A stretch of 64,000 nt of DNA from G965220205 sp965220205 (GCA_965220205.1 OZ244812.1:2108001-2172000); one strand, 5' to 3'; shown: positions 41,887 to 50,709, numbered from the stretch's first letter. A program made the numbers and translations. The notes: generated from the letters alone by a model not told the origin.

Positions 41887-42582
41887 CTAGCCGCCCAGGC
41901 TGTCCAGCACTTCCTCGATGGAGCCGCGCAGGCAGGTGAAGATCGGCACGTCCCGCTCCGTGTACGGACGTTGCTCCGCGCCGCGCAGTTCGATGACCAG
42001 CTCGAGGAACCGCTCGGGACTGTCCGTCTCGAACCCCAGCACGAACTCTTGATCGTCCAGGCCGTACGAGTAACTGGTGTGAATCTTCACTTCCGGGTAG
42101 CGGTGACCGACCTTGAAGTGCTCGGTCATCATCCGCTGCCGTTCTTCCGCGGGGAGCTGATGCCAAGCGTGAGTCTTCACGAACGGGTAGACGAAGAGGT
42201 AGGGCTTGTCCATCGGCCGGATGCGAAGGCGGCTCTCCGGCTCTCCGTGCTCGTGCGCGCCGACGTACGTCGAATGGCGGGTCATCGCAAGGTAGGAGTA
42301 CGGCGTAGCGAGGTACGTTCCCAGGCGTGTCTGCGCGATGGCGGTCGCGAGCGCGCGGACGCCCTCGAGGCCGGGGCTGACCAGCCAGATGAGCATATCG
42401 GCGTCGCCGCGCATGCCCATGGTCGTATAGGCGCGGACCATCAGGCCGGGGCTCGCATCCTCGAGCACCCCAGCGAGCTCGCGCTTGTCCTCCGCGCGGT
42501 CCTCGACCGGGCGCCGCCGCCATACGGGATCGAGCTTGTAAAAGGTGTACTTGACGATCTGAGGAGCTGGCGTTGTCGCCAC
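41887..42582 (-). CDS. hemQ: Chlorite-dismutase-family protein, HemQ (coproheme decarboxylase) type
   Basis: A 231-aa protein of the two-lobed chlorite dismutase fold. It has YPFVKTHAWHQLPAEERQRMMTEH with Y132, K136, W140 and H155 at the places used by HemQ for the coproheme substrate and heme ligand, then YSYGLDDQEFVLGFETDSPE and the C-terminal RPYTERDVPIFTC. HemQ makes heme b from coproheme in monoderm-type pathways. No other heme gene is adjacent. The start is the GTG at 42582 with GGAGG upstream. A peroxidase role is a possible alternative. Confidence 0.87.
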   Translation of the reverse strand: MATTPAPQIVKYTFYKLDPVWRRRPVEDRAEDKRELAGVLEDASPGLMVRAYTTMGMRGDADMLIWLVSPGLEGVRALATAIAQTRLGTYLATPYSYLAMTRHSTYVGAHEHGEPESRLRIRPMDKPYLFVYPFVKTHAWHQLPAEERQRMMTEHFKVGHRYPEVKIHTSYSYGLDDQEFVLGFETDSPERFLELVIELRGAEQRPYTERDVPIFTCLRGSIEEVLDSLGG

Positions 42583-42618
42583 GGGAGTGCCTCCGGTCGA
42601 GATCGGGGCGTCCTGATT

Positions 42619-42963
42619 CTACAGAGTGGACTGCGGCCGGCTGGGCCCGGGGCGCAACGCCAGCGCAGACGCAGCAAGAAACAGAATCGCGCCTCCTGCG
42701 TAGTACCAAGTGATGAGGACCAGCCCAAGAGCCGATGACGCCAGCATGACCGCCGCGCCGACAGCCAGCCGGGTCCGGGCCGTCAGCGCGCCCGCGAGCC
42801 CCGCGATGGAGGCAAAGACCGCGCCGACCCCTCGCATGGCGACCTCGCCCGCGTCGTCGCTGCCGGCGAGCGTCCCTGTTCCGGCCACCAGCATGGCGAC
42901 GACCGACCCGGAGACCGCCATCACGGCCCCGAACACGCCGACCATCGCCACGAGCTTGCCCAC
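42619..42963 (-). CDS. Small four-helix membrane protein
   Basis: About 114 aa, almost all hydrophobic: VGVFGAVMAVSGSVVAMLVAG, VGAVFASIAGLAGALTA, LAVGAAVMLASSALGLVLI, ILFLAASALAL. I do not recognise the family. The start is uncertain: GTG 42963 or ATG 42945. It lies directly upstream of hemQ on the same strand (36 bases), so the two may be co-transcribed. There is no signal of a specific role. Confidence 0.6.
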   Translation of the reverse strand: MGKLVAMVGVFGAVMAVSGSVVAMLVAGTGTLAGSDDAGEVAMRGVGAVFASIAGLAGALTARTRLAVGAAVMLASSALGLVLITWYYAGGAILFLAASALALRPGPSRPQSTL

Positions 42964-43071
42964 GTCTCCCGCCCCTGCGACCGGGCGTAGTTTATCATGG
43001 GGTCGAGACGAGACGCCTCTACGACGACAAAAGGGGCCGGGGCCGGGACGTTTCGGCGCTGCGGAGGGATG

Positions 43072-43644
43072 ATGCCGAGACAGTTCGCGTTGCTGGGATT
43101 GCTCGTGTTCGGACTGCTCGCGCCGGCAGCGTGCGGCGGCGAGGTCGTCGAGCCTGCGCCCACTGACGAAGCCCCCACGAGCGCCCCCGGGGTGAACCTC
43201 GAGGTGCCGGACCTGATGATCTCGGCGTATCAGGGCACGGCCGCGCTCGGCGGCGAGGAGGTCACCCTTTCGAGCGTTCTGGCGCAGGGCAAGCCCGTCG
43301 TGCTCAACTTCTGGGCGGCTCTCTGTCCGCCCTGCCGGGCCGAGATGCCCGACTTCCAGCGGGTCTACGACAGCCGCAGCCACGAGGTCACGATCATCGG
43401 CGTCGACATCGGCCCGCAGCAGCAACAGGGCACCCGCGACGGAGGGCGCGAACTGCTCGCGGACCTCGGCATCAGCTACCCCGCCGGGACGACCTTCGAC
43501 GAGCGCGTCGTGCGCGACTTCCGGATCGTCGGCATGCCGACGACCTTCTTCATCTTCCCGGACGGGCGGCTCCTCCGTTCGTGGGCCGGACTAATGAACG
43601 AGGAGAAGGTCAACGAGTTCATCGACGAGCTCGTCTTGGGTTAG
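43072..43644 (+). CDS. TlpA/ResA-like thioredoxin lipoprotein
   Basis: A 190-aa exported protein. Signal and lipobox PRQFALLGLLVFGLLAPAAC, a short Pro-rich tether, then a thioredoxin domain with VVLNFWAALCPPCRAEMPDF (CPPC active site), the ResA-type insert (GVDIGPQQQQGTRDGG) and cis-Pro in IVGMPTTFFIFPDGR. Such proteins reduce disulfides outside the membrane, for example in cytochrome c maturation. I chose the ATG at 43072; ATG 43069 also exists, and both follow GGAGGG. It is divergent from the small membrane protein. Confidence 0.9.
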   Translation: MPRQFALLGLLVFGLLAPAACGGEVVEPAPTDEAPTSAPGVNLEVPDLMISAYQGTAALGGEEVTLSSVLAQGKPVVLNFWAALCPPCRAEMPDFQRVYDSRSHEVTIIGVDIGPQQQQGTRDGGRELLADLGISYPAGTTFDERVVRDFRIVGMPTTFFIFPDGRLLRSWAGLMNEEKVNEFIDELVLG

Positions 43645-43799
43645 CCGGGCTTCCGCGGCTCGCCCATCAGTCTCGCCAACTGGCGCGTTGACATCGCCTG
43701 CCCTTGCGTATAGAACGCGGGGCGCTGGCTGCCCCGCCGTGCGCGATGCGCAGGCGGACGCCGGTCCGGAGACCGGTCCGGAGAAGGGATGTAACTCGC

Positions 43800-45578
43800 A
43801 TGGCGCTATCCGAGGGCGTCGAAGGCCGCAGGCTCGTCTCCATGCCGGTGGAGGACGGCGCCGAGGCCTTCGTCGAGATGCTCAACAGCAACGGCGTCGA
43901 GTACCTCTTCCTGAACTCAGGCACCGACACCTTTCCGGTCCTCGAGGCCCTGGAGCGCATGATGGCCCAGGAGCGGACGGTCCCCCGGATCATCCTGTGC
44001 ATCGACGAAACGACGGCGATGTTCGCTGCTCACGGGTACTACCAGCTGACGGGCAGAGCGCAGGCTGTGCTCGTCCACGTGGACGCTGGCACCATCAACA
44101 TCGGCGGGGCCTACCACGACGCTCAGCGCGACCACGCGGCTATCGTCGTGTGCGCAGGCCGTGCTCCCTCCACGTTTGGCGGCGTCGTCGCCGGCGCGAG
44201 GGACATGAACATCCACTGGACCCAGGAGCAGCGGGACCAGGCCGGGATCGTGCGCACGTTCACCAAGTGGGACTATGAGCTGCGCAACCTCGACAGCATC
44301 AACTGGGTCGTGCAGAAGGCGTTCCAAGTCGCCGCGGCCGAGCCCGCCGGCCCGGTCTACCTGACGCTGCCCCGCGAGCTCCTGCTCGAGCGGATGACCG
44401 AGCTGGGCGTGCCGCCGTCGCAGCGCCATGGACGCCCCGCCGGCCCCGCGGCGGACCGCGAAGCGCTCAGGACGCTCGCCGGCTGGCTTGCCGAGGCCGA
44501 GCGTCCGCTGATCGTTGCAGGCGCGTCGGGACGCTATACCGAGACAGTGTCCGTCCTGGCGGAGCTGGCCGAGCTCGCCGGAGCGCCCGTCGTGGGGGCC
44601 ATCGGCTCTCGCCTCAATATGCCGACGCACAATGCGTTGAACGCGGCGACCTGCGGCGCGCCCTCCGTGGCCGAGGCCGACCTCATCGTCGTCGTCGACT
44701 GCGACGTTCCGTGGATACCGGACCAGGAGACGCTCGAGCCCAGCGCCCGCGTCGCATGGATCGACATCGACCCTACGAAGGACACAATCCCGCTGTGGGC
44801 GTACCCGGCAGACCTGTTGGTCCATGCGTCGTCGCGCACTGCGCTGCCCGAGCTGCGGGACGCGCTGCGCGAGCGGCTCACGCCGGAGGACCGGGGGCGC
44901 GTCGCCGTCCGCTGCGAGGAGTACGCAGCCAACAGCCGGCTCGAGCGCGAGCGGCTCGCTGCGCGAGCGCTAAGCGTCAAGAACGAGCGTCCCATCCATC
45001 CGTTGTGGGTCGCGTACTGCCTCGATCAGGTGCTCGAGCGCGACGCCATCGTGATGAACGAGGGCATGACGGGCAGTTGGCCCTGGATGAACATCACGGA
45101 CCGGAGCGAGCCGGGGACCGTGTTCACGTCCGGCGGCTCGAGCCTCGGCTGGGCGCTGGGCGCCGCCGTCGGCGCGAAGCTCGCCAACCCCGGACGAGAC
45201 GTCGTCGCATTGGAGGGCGACGGGTCGTTCGTGTTCGCGCGCCCGACCTCCGCGTTGTGGGCGGCGGAGAAGCACCGCACGCCGTTCCTGACGGTGATCT
45301 ACAACAACTCGCGGCACCAAGCGACCGTCAACAGCTGGAACAAACACATCCCCGACAACATGGGCAAGCGGCTGAACGAGTACGTAGGCGTCGATATCGA
45401 CCCATCGCCGGACTACGCGGTGCTGGCGCAAGCGTGCCGCGCCTACGGCGAAACGGTGGAAGACCCGGCCGACGTGCTCCCCGCGCTCGAGAGAGGGCTG
45501 GCGCGCGTGCGCGCCGGCCAGGCCGCCGTGCTCGACGTGCGCATCGCACGCATGGACGGACGCGCCGCCGCTGGCTAG
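43800..45578 (+). CDS. Thiamine-diphosphate-dependent enzyme (acetolactate synthase-like)
   Basis: A 592-aa three-domain ThDP enzyme. The Pyr domain carries the activating Glu in ILCIDETTAMFAAHG, the central domain has PLIVAGASGRY, and the PP domain has the ThDP motif VALEGDGSFVFA...TVIYNNSRHQ. The closest style is benzoylformate decarboxylase or acetolactate synthase, but the exact reaction cannot be assigned. The ATG at 43800 is preceded by GAAGGGATG. Its cofactor may come from the thi operon at 32 kb. Confidence 0.88.
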   Translation: MALSEGVEGRRLVSMPVEDGAEAFVEMLNSNGVEYLFLNSGTDTFPVLEALERMMAQERTVPRIILCIDETTAMFAAHGYYQLTGRAQAVLVHVDAGTINIGGAYHDAQRDHAAIVVCAGRAPSTFGGVVAGARDMNIHWTQEQRDQAGIVRTFTKWDYELRNLDSINWVVQKAFQVAAAEPAGPVYLTLPRELLLERMTELGVPPSQRHGRPAGPAADREALRTLAGWLAEAERPLIVAGASGRYTETVSVLAELAELAGAPVVGAIGSRLNMPTHNALNAATCGAPSVAEADLIVVVDCDVPWIPDQETLEPSARVAWIDIDPTKDTIPLWAYPADLLVHASSRTALPELRDALRERLTPEDRGRVAVRCEEYAANSRLERERLAARALSVKNERPIHPLWVAYCLDQVLERDAIVMNEGMTGSWPWMNITDRSEPGTVFTSGGSSLGWALGAAVGAKLANPGRDVVALEGDGSFVFARPTSALWAAEKHRTPFLTVIYNNSRHQATVNSWNKHIPDNMGKRLNEYVGVDIDPSPDYAVLAQACRAYGETVEDPADVLPALERGLARVRAGQAAVLDVRIARMDGRAAAG

Positions 45579-45619
45579 CGCCGGACGGCCCTCGATGCCC
45601 TGAACGTAGCCGCACTGTC

Positions 45620-45676
45620 CTGTTTCGGAAAACACACTGTTCCACTACATGTGGAACAGGCTATGTTCTGAAACAG
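45620..45676. repeat. Long imperfect inverted repeat (two 26-bp arms)
   Basis: The two arms (45620-45645 and 45651-45676) match at 21 of 26 positions around the loop TACAT. The inner nine pairs CTGTTCCAC/GTGGAACAG and the outer seven CTGTTTC/GAAACAG are perfect. No T-tract follows. It lies 40 bases after the ThDP enzyme gene and 75 bases before a small membrane protein. It could be an operator or recombination site; I cannot decide. Confidence 0.7.
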
Positions 45677-45750
45677 CGTGCATTAGGGGCGTCGGGCGTT
45701 GGTGAGGCTCTGCACACTGACGGCGCTCACGCCATGAGGGGGGCTGCGTA

Positions 45751-45933
45751 GTGGACCCGATGATGCGGGTGGGCTTCGCGATCATCGTCGGGCTGGCGGC
45801 GAGCGCGGCGCTGACAGTTGTCCTCGTGGCGGCGGGCGCGCCGGTCTGGGCCGGCCTCGCGCTCCTGGCCGTACTGGACGTCGCAATCATCGGATGGGGC
45901 TACGCGGCTGTCCGCCGCATGGGGAAGCGGTAA
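45751..45933 (+). CDS. Small two-helix membrane protein
   Basis: A 60-aa protein with two hydrophobic segments (VGFAIIVGLAASAALTVVLVAAG and WAGLALLAVLDVAIIGWGYA) and a basic end (VRRMGKR). The start is a GTG at 45751. It converges with pspAB. No family is recognised; the clean helical hairpin and frame support a real gene, moderately. Confidence 0.55.
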   Translation: MDPMMRVGFAIIVGLAASAALTVVLVAAGAPVWAGLALLAVLDVAIIGWGYAAVRRMGKR

Positions 45934-45958
45934 CGCGGCGCGGCCGGGGCCTCTGCGA

Positions 45959-46540
45959 TCAGAACGGCATTCCCCAGATGGGGTACCACTGTCTGATGTC
46001 GTGGTTGGTCGGCAGCGAGCGGCGGACCGCCTGCTCGACGCGCAGCTCGAGCTGATGATCGCGGCCTTTGCCCCCGGGGTCGTCGTCCGGCACGAACGGC
46101 GTGTAGCTCTTGAGCCTCGGCTGGTATATCCAGTAGATCGTATGACGGCGCTCTTCGCCGTCGGTCCAGTGGAACGGGTAGACCGCGGCCATGACGCGGT
46201 CCGCTAGGCCTGCGCCTGCCAGCGCTTCGCCGACCGCTGCCGCCCCGCTGGCAAGCGCGGGCAGGTTGTCGGCGCGTATGATGACCCACGCGTGGCCCTC
46301 GTTGTCGGTCGTGATCTCGAACTGGTGGCGGGTGCGGTCGACCTCGGTGGTAGCCCGCTCGACCTCGGCCTTCGCTTGCGCCGCCGACTGCTCGCCGATG
46401 GGACGGACGAGCACGCCGACCTTGCCGGTGGTCGTCGTGTCGAGGTCGTCCTCGAGCCGAGTCGTGGCGCGCGCCATCGCCCCGGCCGCCTCCGACCACG
46501 GGACGCTGGGGTTGGTCGACTTAAACAGGAAGAAGCACAT
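45959..46540 (-). CDS. pspAB: PspA-associated protein PspAB
   Basis: A 193-aa protein: FFLFKSTNPSVPWSEAAGAMARA near the start, TRHQFEITTDNEGHAWVIIRA, MAAVYPFHWTDGEERRHTIYWIYQPRLKSYTPFVP and the C-terminal QWYPIWGMPF. This matches PspAB-type proteins, which are encoded beside htpX in several lineages and linked to envelope stress. It lies 7 bases downstream of htpX. Its biochemical function is unknown. PspA itself is not in the window. Confidence 0.8.
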   Translation of the reverse strand: MCFFLFKSTNPSVPWSEAAGAMARATTRLEDDLDTTTTGKVGVLVRPIGEQSAAQAKAEVERATTEVDRTRHQFEITTDNEGHAWVIIRADNLPALASGAAAVGEALAGAGLADRVMAAVYPFHWTDGEERRHTIYWIYQPRLKSYTPFVPDDDPGGKGRDHQLELRVEQAVRRSLPTNHDIRQWYPIWGMPF

Positions 46541-46547
46541 GGATATC

Positions 46548-47444
46548 CTACGTGAACGCGATATCGCGCTCGAGCTCCCTGAGCCGCGCGATGCGTTTGT
46601 CCAAGGGTGGATGAGTCGAGAAGAGGCTGGCGAGACCGTCGCCGACCGCGGGCATGATGAAGAACGCGTTCATGCCCTCGGCGCGCCGTAGGTCGTCGGC
46701 GGGGAGCCTCGTGAACGAGCCGCTGATCCGCTCGAGGGCCGACGCCAGGTGCCTGGGTTGACGGGTGAGCAGGGCCGCGCCGCGGTCGGCTGAGAACTCG
46801 CGGTAACGCGAGAGCGCGGCCACGAGCATGCCGCCCAGAAACCGGACGAGGAGCGTCACGATCAGCGCAATCATGATGTAGCTGTGCCCCCCGCCGCCCC
46901 GGTTCCGGCCCATGCCCCCGAAGATCGCCGAGAACATCAGGAAGGTCGAGAGCGTGCCGGCCACGATCACGAAGAAGCTGGCGTAGGTCATCACGACCAC
47001 GTCCTTGCTGCGGATGTGGCTGATCTCGTGGGCCAGCACCCCTTCGAGCTCGTCCCGGTTCAGCATGTTCATCAGCCCCGTTGTGACAGCCACGGCGGCG
47101 TGCTTCTGGCTCCGGCCGGTCGCGAACGCGTTGGCGACGTTCATGTCGGATATCGCCACCTTCGGCTTCGGAATCCCTGCGGCCTGCGAGAGGCGGTCCA
47201 CTATCGCGTGCAGCTCCGGCGCCTCCTGCGGCGTCACGACCTTCGCCCGCATCGACGCCAGCACCATCCGGTCCGACAGCGCGAACTGGAACAGCACCAT
47301 CACCACGGCAATGCTGATGTAGATCGGGCTGATCTGGACCATGATGTAAACGAAGGCGCCGTAGACCAGGCACAGGAGGAACATGGTGAACCACATGCGG
47401 TTCCTGAGCTGGGGGTCTCTTCCGATGTTGATTGGCTGGATCAT
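46548..47444 (-). CDS. htpX: Membrane zinc metalloprotease HtpX
   Basis: A 298-aa M48 protease with four membrane segments (WFTMFLLCLVYGAFVYIMV; ISIAVVMVLFQFAL; SFFVIVAGTLSTFLMFSAI; MIALIVTLLVRFLGGMLVAAL). The zinc site LAHEISHI carries HExxH and the third ligand is in YREFSADRGAA. It also has STHPPLDKRIARL near the end. HtpX degrades damaged membrane proteins during envelope stress. It is the first gene of a two-gene operon with pspAB. Confidence 0.95.
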   Translation of the reverse strand: MIQPINIGRDPQLRNRMWFTMFLLCLVYGAFVYIMVQISPIYISIAVVMVLFQFALSDRMVLASMRAKVVTPQEAPELHAIVDRLSQAAGIPKPKVAISDMNVANAFATGRSQKHAAVAVTTGLMNMLNRDELEGVLAHEISHIRSKDVVVMTYASFFVIVAGTLSTFLMFSAIFGGMGRNRGGGGHSYIMIALIVTLLVRFLGGMLVAALSRYREFSADRGAALLTRQPRHLASALERISGSFTRLPADDLRRAEGMNAFFIMPAVGDGLASLFSTHPPLDKRIARLRELERDIAFT

Positions 47445-47560
47445 CGCTCCTACTCCGACGCCTCTACCCGCCGTGCCGCTCCCCGGTCCGCCCCGCCGGG
47501 GAGACGGGCCATTCAGAACATGATAGCGGCTTGCCGCCCGAGCGTGTAGGGCGGCCGGCC

Positions 47561-48757
47561 TCAGGCCCGAGCCGCCGCGCCCAGCTCGCGGGCGACCGCC
47601 TCGAAGCCGGGCATCGCGCCGTCGAGCACGCGCTGCTCGACGCAGAAGGAGATGCGGAAGTGCCCCGGGAGCCCGAACCCCCGGCCCGGCACGACGAGCA
47701 CCCCGTGGCGCTGGAGGGCCTCCACCGCCTGTAGCTCGTCGGGGACCGGCGACTCCGGAAACATGTAGAACGCGCCCCCCGGCTTGAACACGCGATAGCC
47801 GGCCTGCGTGAGCCCGTCGTAGAGGAAGTCCCGCTTGCGACGGTAGTCTTCGACGTCGATCGTCACTCCCTGTAGAGTGCTGACCACATGCTGCATGAGC
47901 GCCGGCGCGTTGACGAAACCCAGTACGCGGTTGCAGAAGACGAACGCGTCCATCAGCTCGCCCGCGTCCGGGCAGTCCGGCGCCACTGCCAGATACCCGA
48001 TGCGCTCGCCGGGCAGCGCCAGGTCCTTGGAGTGGGAGGTGACGGTGATGGTGCGCCGGTACGCCAATTGTGGGAACGCGTATCGCCTGCCGTCGAAGAT
48101 GATCCGGCGGTAGGGTTCGTCGCTGATGAGGTAGACCTCCGTGCCGAGCTCGGCGCCTCTGCGCTCGAGTACGCCCGCCAGCTGGGCGACGAACGCCTCG
48201 TCGTAGACGGCGCCCGAGGGGTTGTTCGGCGAGTTCAGCAGCACGGCCTTAGTGCGCGGCGTCATCTTCGACTCGAGTTCGGCCAGGTCGGGCGTGAAGC
48301 CGGGCCCGCAGCCGACGACGACCGCCGAGGCGCCGTGGTTCGCCGCGTAGAAGAGGTATTCCGCGAAGTACGGCGCGAAGACGATGACCTCGTCGCCGGG
48401 GTCGCACAGCGCGTGGACCGCGACGTTGATGCCGCCGCCCGCGCCGACGGTCATGAGGACGTGCTCGGCGGCGTATGGCAGGCCCGTCTCGTCCGCGAGC
48501 GACGCCGCGACCGCGGCCCTCGTCTCGGGATAGCCCGCGTTGGGCATGTAGCGGTGGGCGCCGGGCGTCCTAGCCTGCACGAGCCGGAGCAGCTCTGCGT
48601 GGAATTCCTCGGGCGGCTCCATCACCGGGTTGCCGAGCGACAGGTCGAAGACGTTCTCCTCGCCCCGCTCGCGCTTGAGGGCGATGCCCAACTCGAACAT
48701 GCGGCGGATCCACGAGCTGTCCGCCATATGCCGTCTCACGTTGCTTGCGATGCTCAC
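47561..48757 (-). CDS. PLP-dependent aminotransferase (class I/II)
   Basis: About 398 aa of fold type I. It has SSWIRRMFELG and VFDLSLGNP near the N-terminus, VLMTVGAGGGINVAVHAL, LLNSPNNPSGAVYDE, the DEPYRR motif, the PLP Lys in TSHSKDLALPGERIGY and the C-terminal FRISFCVEQ with the substrate Arg. It probably acts on aspartate or an aromatic/branched amino acid. I chose the GTG at 48757 because GGAGCA lies just upstream and relatives have this extra N-terminal helix; ATG 48727 is shorter. Confidence 0.9.
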   Translation of the reverse strand: MSIASNVRRHMADSSWIRRMFELGIALKRERGEENVFDLSLGNPVMEPPEEFHAELLRLVQARTPGAHRYMPNAGYPETRAAVAASLADETGLPYAAEHVLMTVGAGGGINVAVHALCDPGDEVIVFAPYFAEYLFYAANHGASAVVVGCGPGFTPDLAELESKMTPRTKAVLLNSPNNPSGAVYDEAFVAQLAGVLERRGAELGTEVYLISDEPYRRIIFDGRRYAFPQLAYRRTITVTSHSKDLALPGERIGYLAVAPDCPDAGELMDAFVFCNRVLGFVNAPALMQHVVSTLQGVTIDVEDYRRKRDFLYDGLTQAGYRVFKPGGAFYMFPESPVPDELQAVEALQRHGVLVVPGRGFGLPGHFRISFCVEQRVLDGAMPGFEAVARELGAAARA

Positions 48758-48999
48758 ATAGTGCTCCAAAAGGCCGGGTCCGCCGGAGGCAGGCCGCCGC
48801 CGTGAGGCAGCATAGGCGCCGCGCACACGCGCCGCAACCGGCACTCCCCGTTCCCCAGCTCTCCTTCGCCAAGCCGGGAGAGGGCGTAGACGGGAGGGGA
48901 GAGTATACGAGCGAAAGCTGGTATCGTGGGCGAGACGGAAGCCCGCCGCGGTCCTCTGTCATTCCAGCGAGACGTAGAGGTGCTGCGTTGCCTTCGGTC

Positions 49000-49239
49000 A
49001 TGGGAAAGCGCTTCGAATGCCCGGAGTTCGGCTGCCAGTTCATGGTGACGAAGGCGGGGACGGGCGATCTGTCCTGCGCGCCCGCCGCCGAGGGCGAGGC
49101 GAGCCAGCTGGGCAAGCGGTACGCCTGCGCTGAGTGCGGCGCAATGGTCCTGTGCATCAAGGCCGGGGAAGGCCGGTGCGTCTGCGACAACGTCCCCATG
49201 GAGCTTTTGGCCGCCAAGTCGCTGCCGTCGTCCGACTAG
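49000..49239 (+). CDS. Small Cys-rich zinc-ribbon protein
   Basis: A 79-aa protein with several Cys pairs: FECPEFGCQF, LSCAPA, YACAECGAMVLC and GRCVCDNVPMELL. The last part resembles a desulforedoxin/rubredoxin-like or zinc-ribbon fold. I cannot name the function. The ATG at 49000 begins the Cys-rich region; a TTG eight codons upstream is possible. Its stop lies 5 bases from that of the convergent GNAT gene. Confidence 0.65.
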   Translation: MGKRFECPEFGCQFMVTKAGTGDLSCAPAAEGEASQLGKRYACAECGAMVLCIKAGEGRCVCDNVPMELLAAKSLPSSD

Positions 49240-49243
49240 CGGA

Positions 49244-49720
49244 TCAGTCGGAACCTCCCTCCTTGAGCCACTCGTACAGTTCGTAGTGCTCGCTGCTCAT
49301 GCCAAGCGACTCGTACACGCGCTTCGCCGTCTCGTTTCGCCGGTCGACGTAGAGGCGCAGACCGGCCAGCTCGGGGGAGCGCTCGACCAGCAACCGCAGG
49401 TGTTCGTAGAGCGCGTGAAACACGCCGCGGCGGCGCGCTTCCGGCCGGACGAAGACGGAGTGGACCCACAACACGGTCGCGTTGCGCCAATCGCTCCACT
49501 CAGGCACGGTCATGAGCATGCCCGCGACCCTGCCGCCCTCTTCGGCGACCCAATAGCTGGCGGTTGTGCGGCCCTCGAACACGGCGGCGACGCCCGCGCT
49601 GAGAGTCGCTCGGTCGAGGTCGGTCTCCTCGCTCTCCCGGGCCATCACCAGCTGGAACTCGACGATGAGGGGCGCATCCGCCGGAACGGCCGGGCGTACG
49701 GCAATCATGCCGCGCATCAT
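49244..49720 (-). CDS. GNAT-family N-acetyltransferase
   Basis: A 158-aa single GNAT domain: IAVRPAVPADAPLIVEF, WVAEEGGRVAGMLMTVPEWSDW, the acetyl-CoA motif VHSVFVRPEARRRGVFHAL and LYVDRRNETAKRVYESLGM. The substrate is unknown. The start is ATG 49720, 49717 or 49708, with none having a strong Shine-Dalgarno. It lies between a zinc-ribbon gene and lexA. A DNA-damage link is not supported by an operator of its own. Confidence 0.88.
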   Translation of the reverse strand: MMRGMIAVRPAVPADAPLIVEFQLVMARESEETDLDRATLSAGVAAVFEGRTTASYWVAEEGGRVAGMLMTVPEWSDWRNATVLWVHSVFVRPEARRRGVFHALYEHLRLLVERSPELAGLRLYVDRRNETAKRVYESLGMSSEHYELYEWLKEGGSD

Positions 49721-49771
49721 AGCGCGGGACGCGCCGAGGAACGATTGCGCAACAGCACCGGCCGGCTGCGC

Positions 49772-50425
49772 CTACCCGGCGATGCGGCGGATGACGCCGA
49801 CGACGCGGCCGTGCACCTGCACGCGGTCCGCCGGGACGATGATCGGGTCCATCTGCACGTTCTCGGGCTGGAGGCGGACGTTCCCGCCCTCGAGGTAGAA
49901 CCGCTTGAGGGTTGCCTCCTCCTCCAGCGGGAGCCACGCGGCCACCATATCGCCGTTGTTCGCCTCCGAACCCGCTCGGAGCACCACGATGTCGCCGTCC
50001 GTGATCAGCGCGTCGATCATCGAGTAACCCTTCACCCGGAGGGCGTATAGGTTCTCGTGGCGACGCGGCGCGAGCTCCGGCGGCAGGGTCAACGTCTCCG
50101 CGTCCTCGGATGGCCAGCCCTCCGCTTCGGGGACGGGGATGGGGGAACCCGCGGCGATGGTCCCGATCACCGGCACCTCGATGAACTCCGCCTCCCGGCG
50201 CTCGGGCGAGGCCGCGCCGACGAGCTCCAACCCGCGCGAGATGTCGGGCGACCGCCGGACAACCCCCTCCCGCTCGAGGATACGGAGGTTGTAGTCGACG
50301 ACGGACGTCGAACTGATCTCGCAGGCGAGCTGGATCTCGCGGACCGAGGGCATGTAGCTATGCTGCTCGTGGTACGCGGTCACGAAATCGATGATCTTCT
50401 GCTGCTTGGGCGACAACTTCTGCAC
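49772..50425 (-). CDS. lexA: LexA repressor (SOS response)
   Basis: A 217-aa protein. A winged-helix DNA-binding domain (LSPKQQKIIDFVTAYHEQHSYMPSVREI...TSVVDYNLRILEREGVV) is followed by the S24 self-cleavage domain with the Ala92-Gly93 cleavage site in IGTIAAGSPIP, Ser135 in GYSMIDA and Lys174 in ATLKRFYLEG. It represses DNA-damage genes until RecA triggers cleavage. The start GTG at 50425 has GGAGG upstream. A matching operator lies 26 bases before the start, so it is autoregulated. Confidence 0.96.
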   Translation of the reverse strand: MQKLSPKQQKIIDFVTAYHEQHSYMPSVREIQLACEISSTSVVDYNLRILEREGVVRRSPDISRGLELVGAASPERREAEFIEVPVIGTIAAGSPIPVPEAEGWPSEDAETLTLPPELAPRRHENLYALRVKGYSMIDALITDGDIVVLRAGSEANNGDMVAAWLPLEEEATLKRFYLEGGNVRLQPENVQMDPIIVPADRVQVHGRVVGVIRRIAG

Positions 50426-50450
50426 GCTGACCTCCGTCCCCGGAGTACGG

Positions 50451-50462
50451 GAACATCTGTTC
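50451..50462. promoter_or_regulatory. LexA operator (GAAC-N4-GTTC) of lexA
   Basis: GAACATCTGTTC, the Gram-positive-type SOS box, sits in the promoter region of lexA. It is the only perfect match to this spacing that I noticed next to a gene start. Confidence 0.85.
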
Positions 50463-50559
50463 TGCCTGCAGCGTAGGCAGTGCGTGCGAAGCTGTCAACG
50501 AGCGCGTGTCACACCATCGGAAACCTTCGCATAACCCATTCCGTCATCGCTTCGAGAGT

Positions 50560-50700
50560 CCTTGTATCTTGGAGAAGGGGAGCGGTAGACCGATAGTCCT
50601 CTGGTCCCAGAAGACCGAGGGAGAGCGGTGGTCGCCGCTCCCACCTCCCGGAAAGCCCGAACAGTTGCTTGGGAATAACCCGCATGTGCAAGGCTGGGCT
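50560..50700 (+). ncRNA. Candidate bridge RNA of the IS110 element
   Basis: IS110-group elements encode a bridge RNA in the non-coding part left of the transposase gene. Here that part contains stem-loops CCTCTGGTC-CCAGAA-GACCGAGG (with one mismatch) and GAGCGG-TGGTCG-CCGCTC in a row. The fold and the guide loops are not verified. Confidence 0.35.
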
Positions 50701-50709
50701 CAAGGAGGA

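Noticed and set aside
45620..45676. Intrinsic terminator
   Set aside because: The stem is long but no T-tract follows on either strand.
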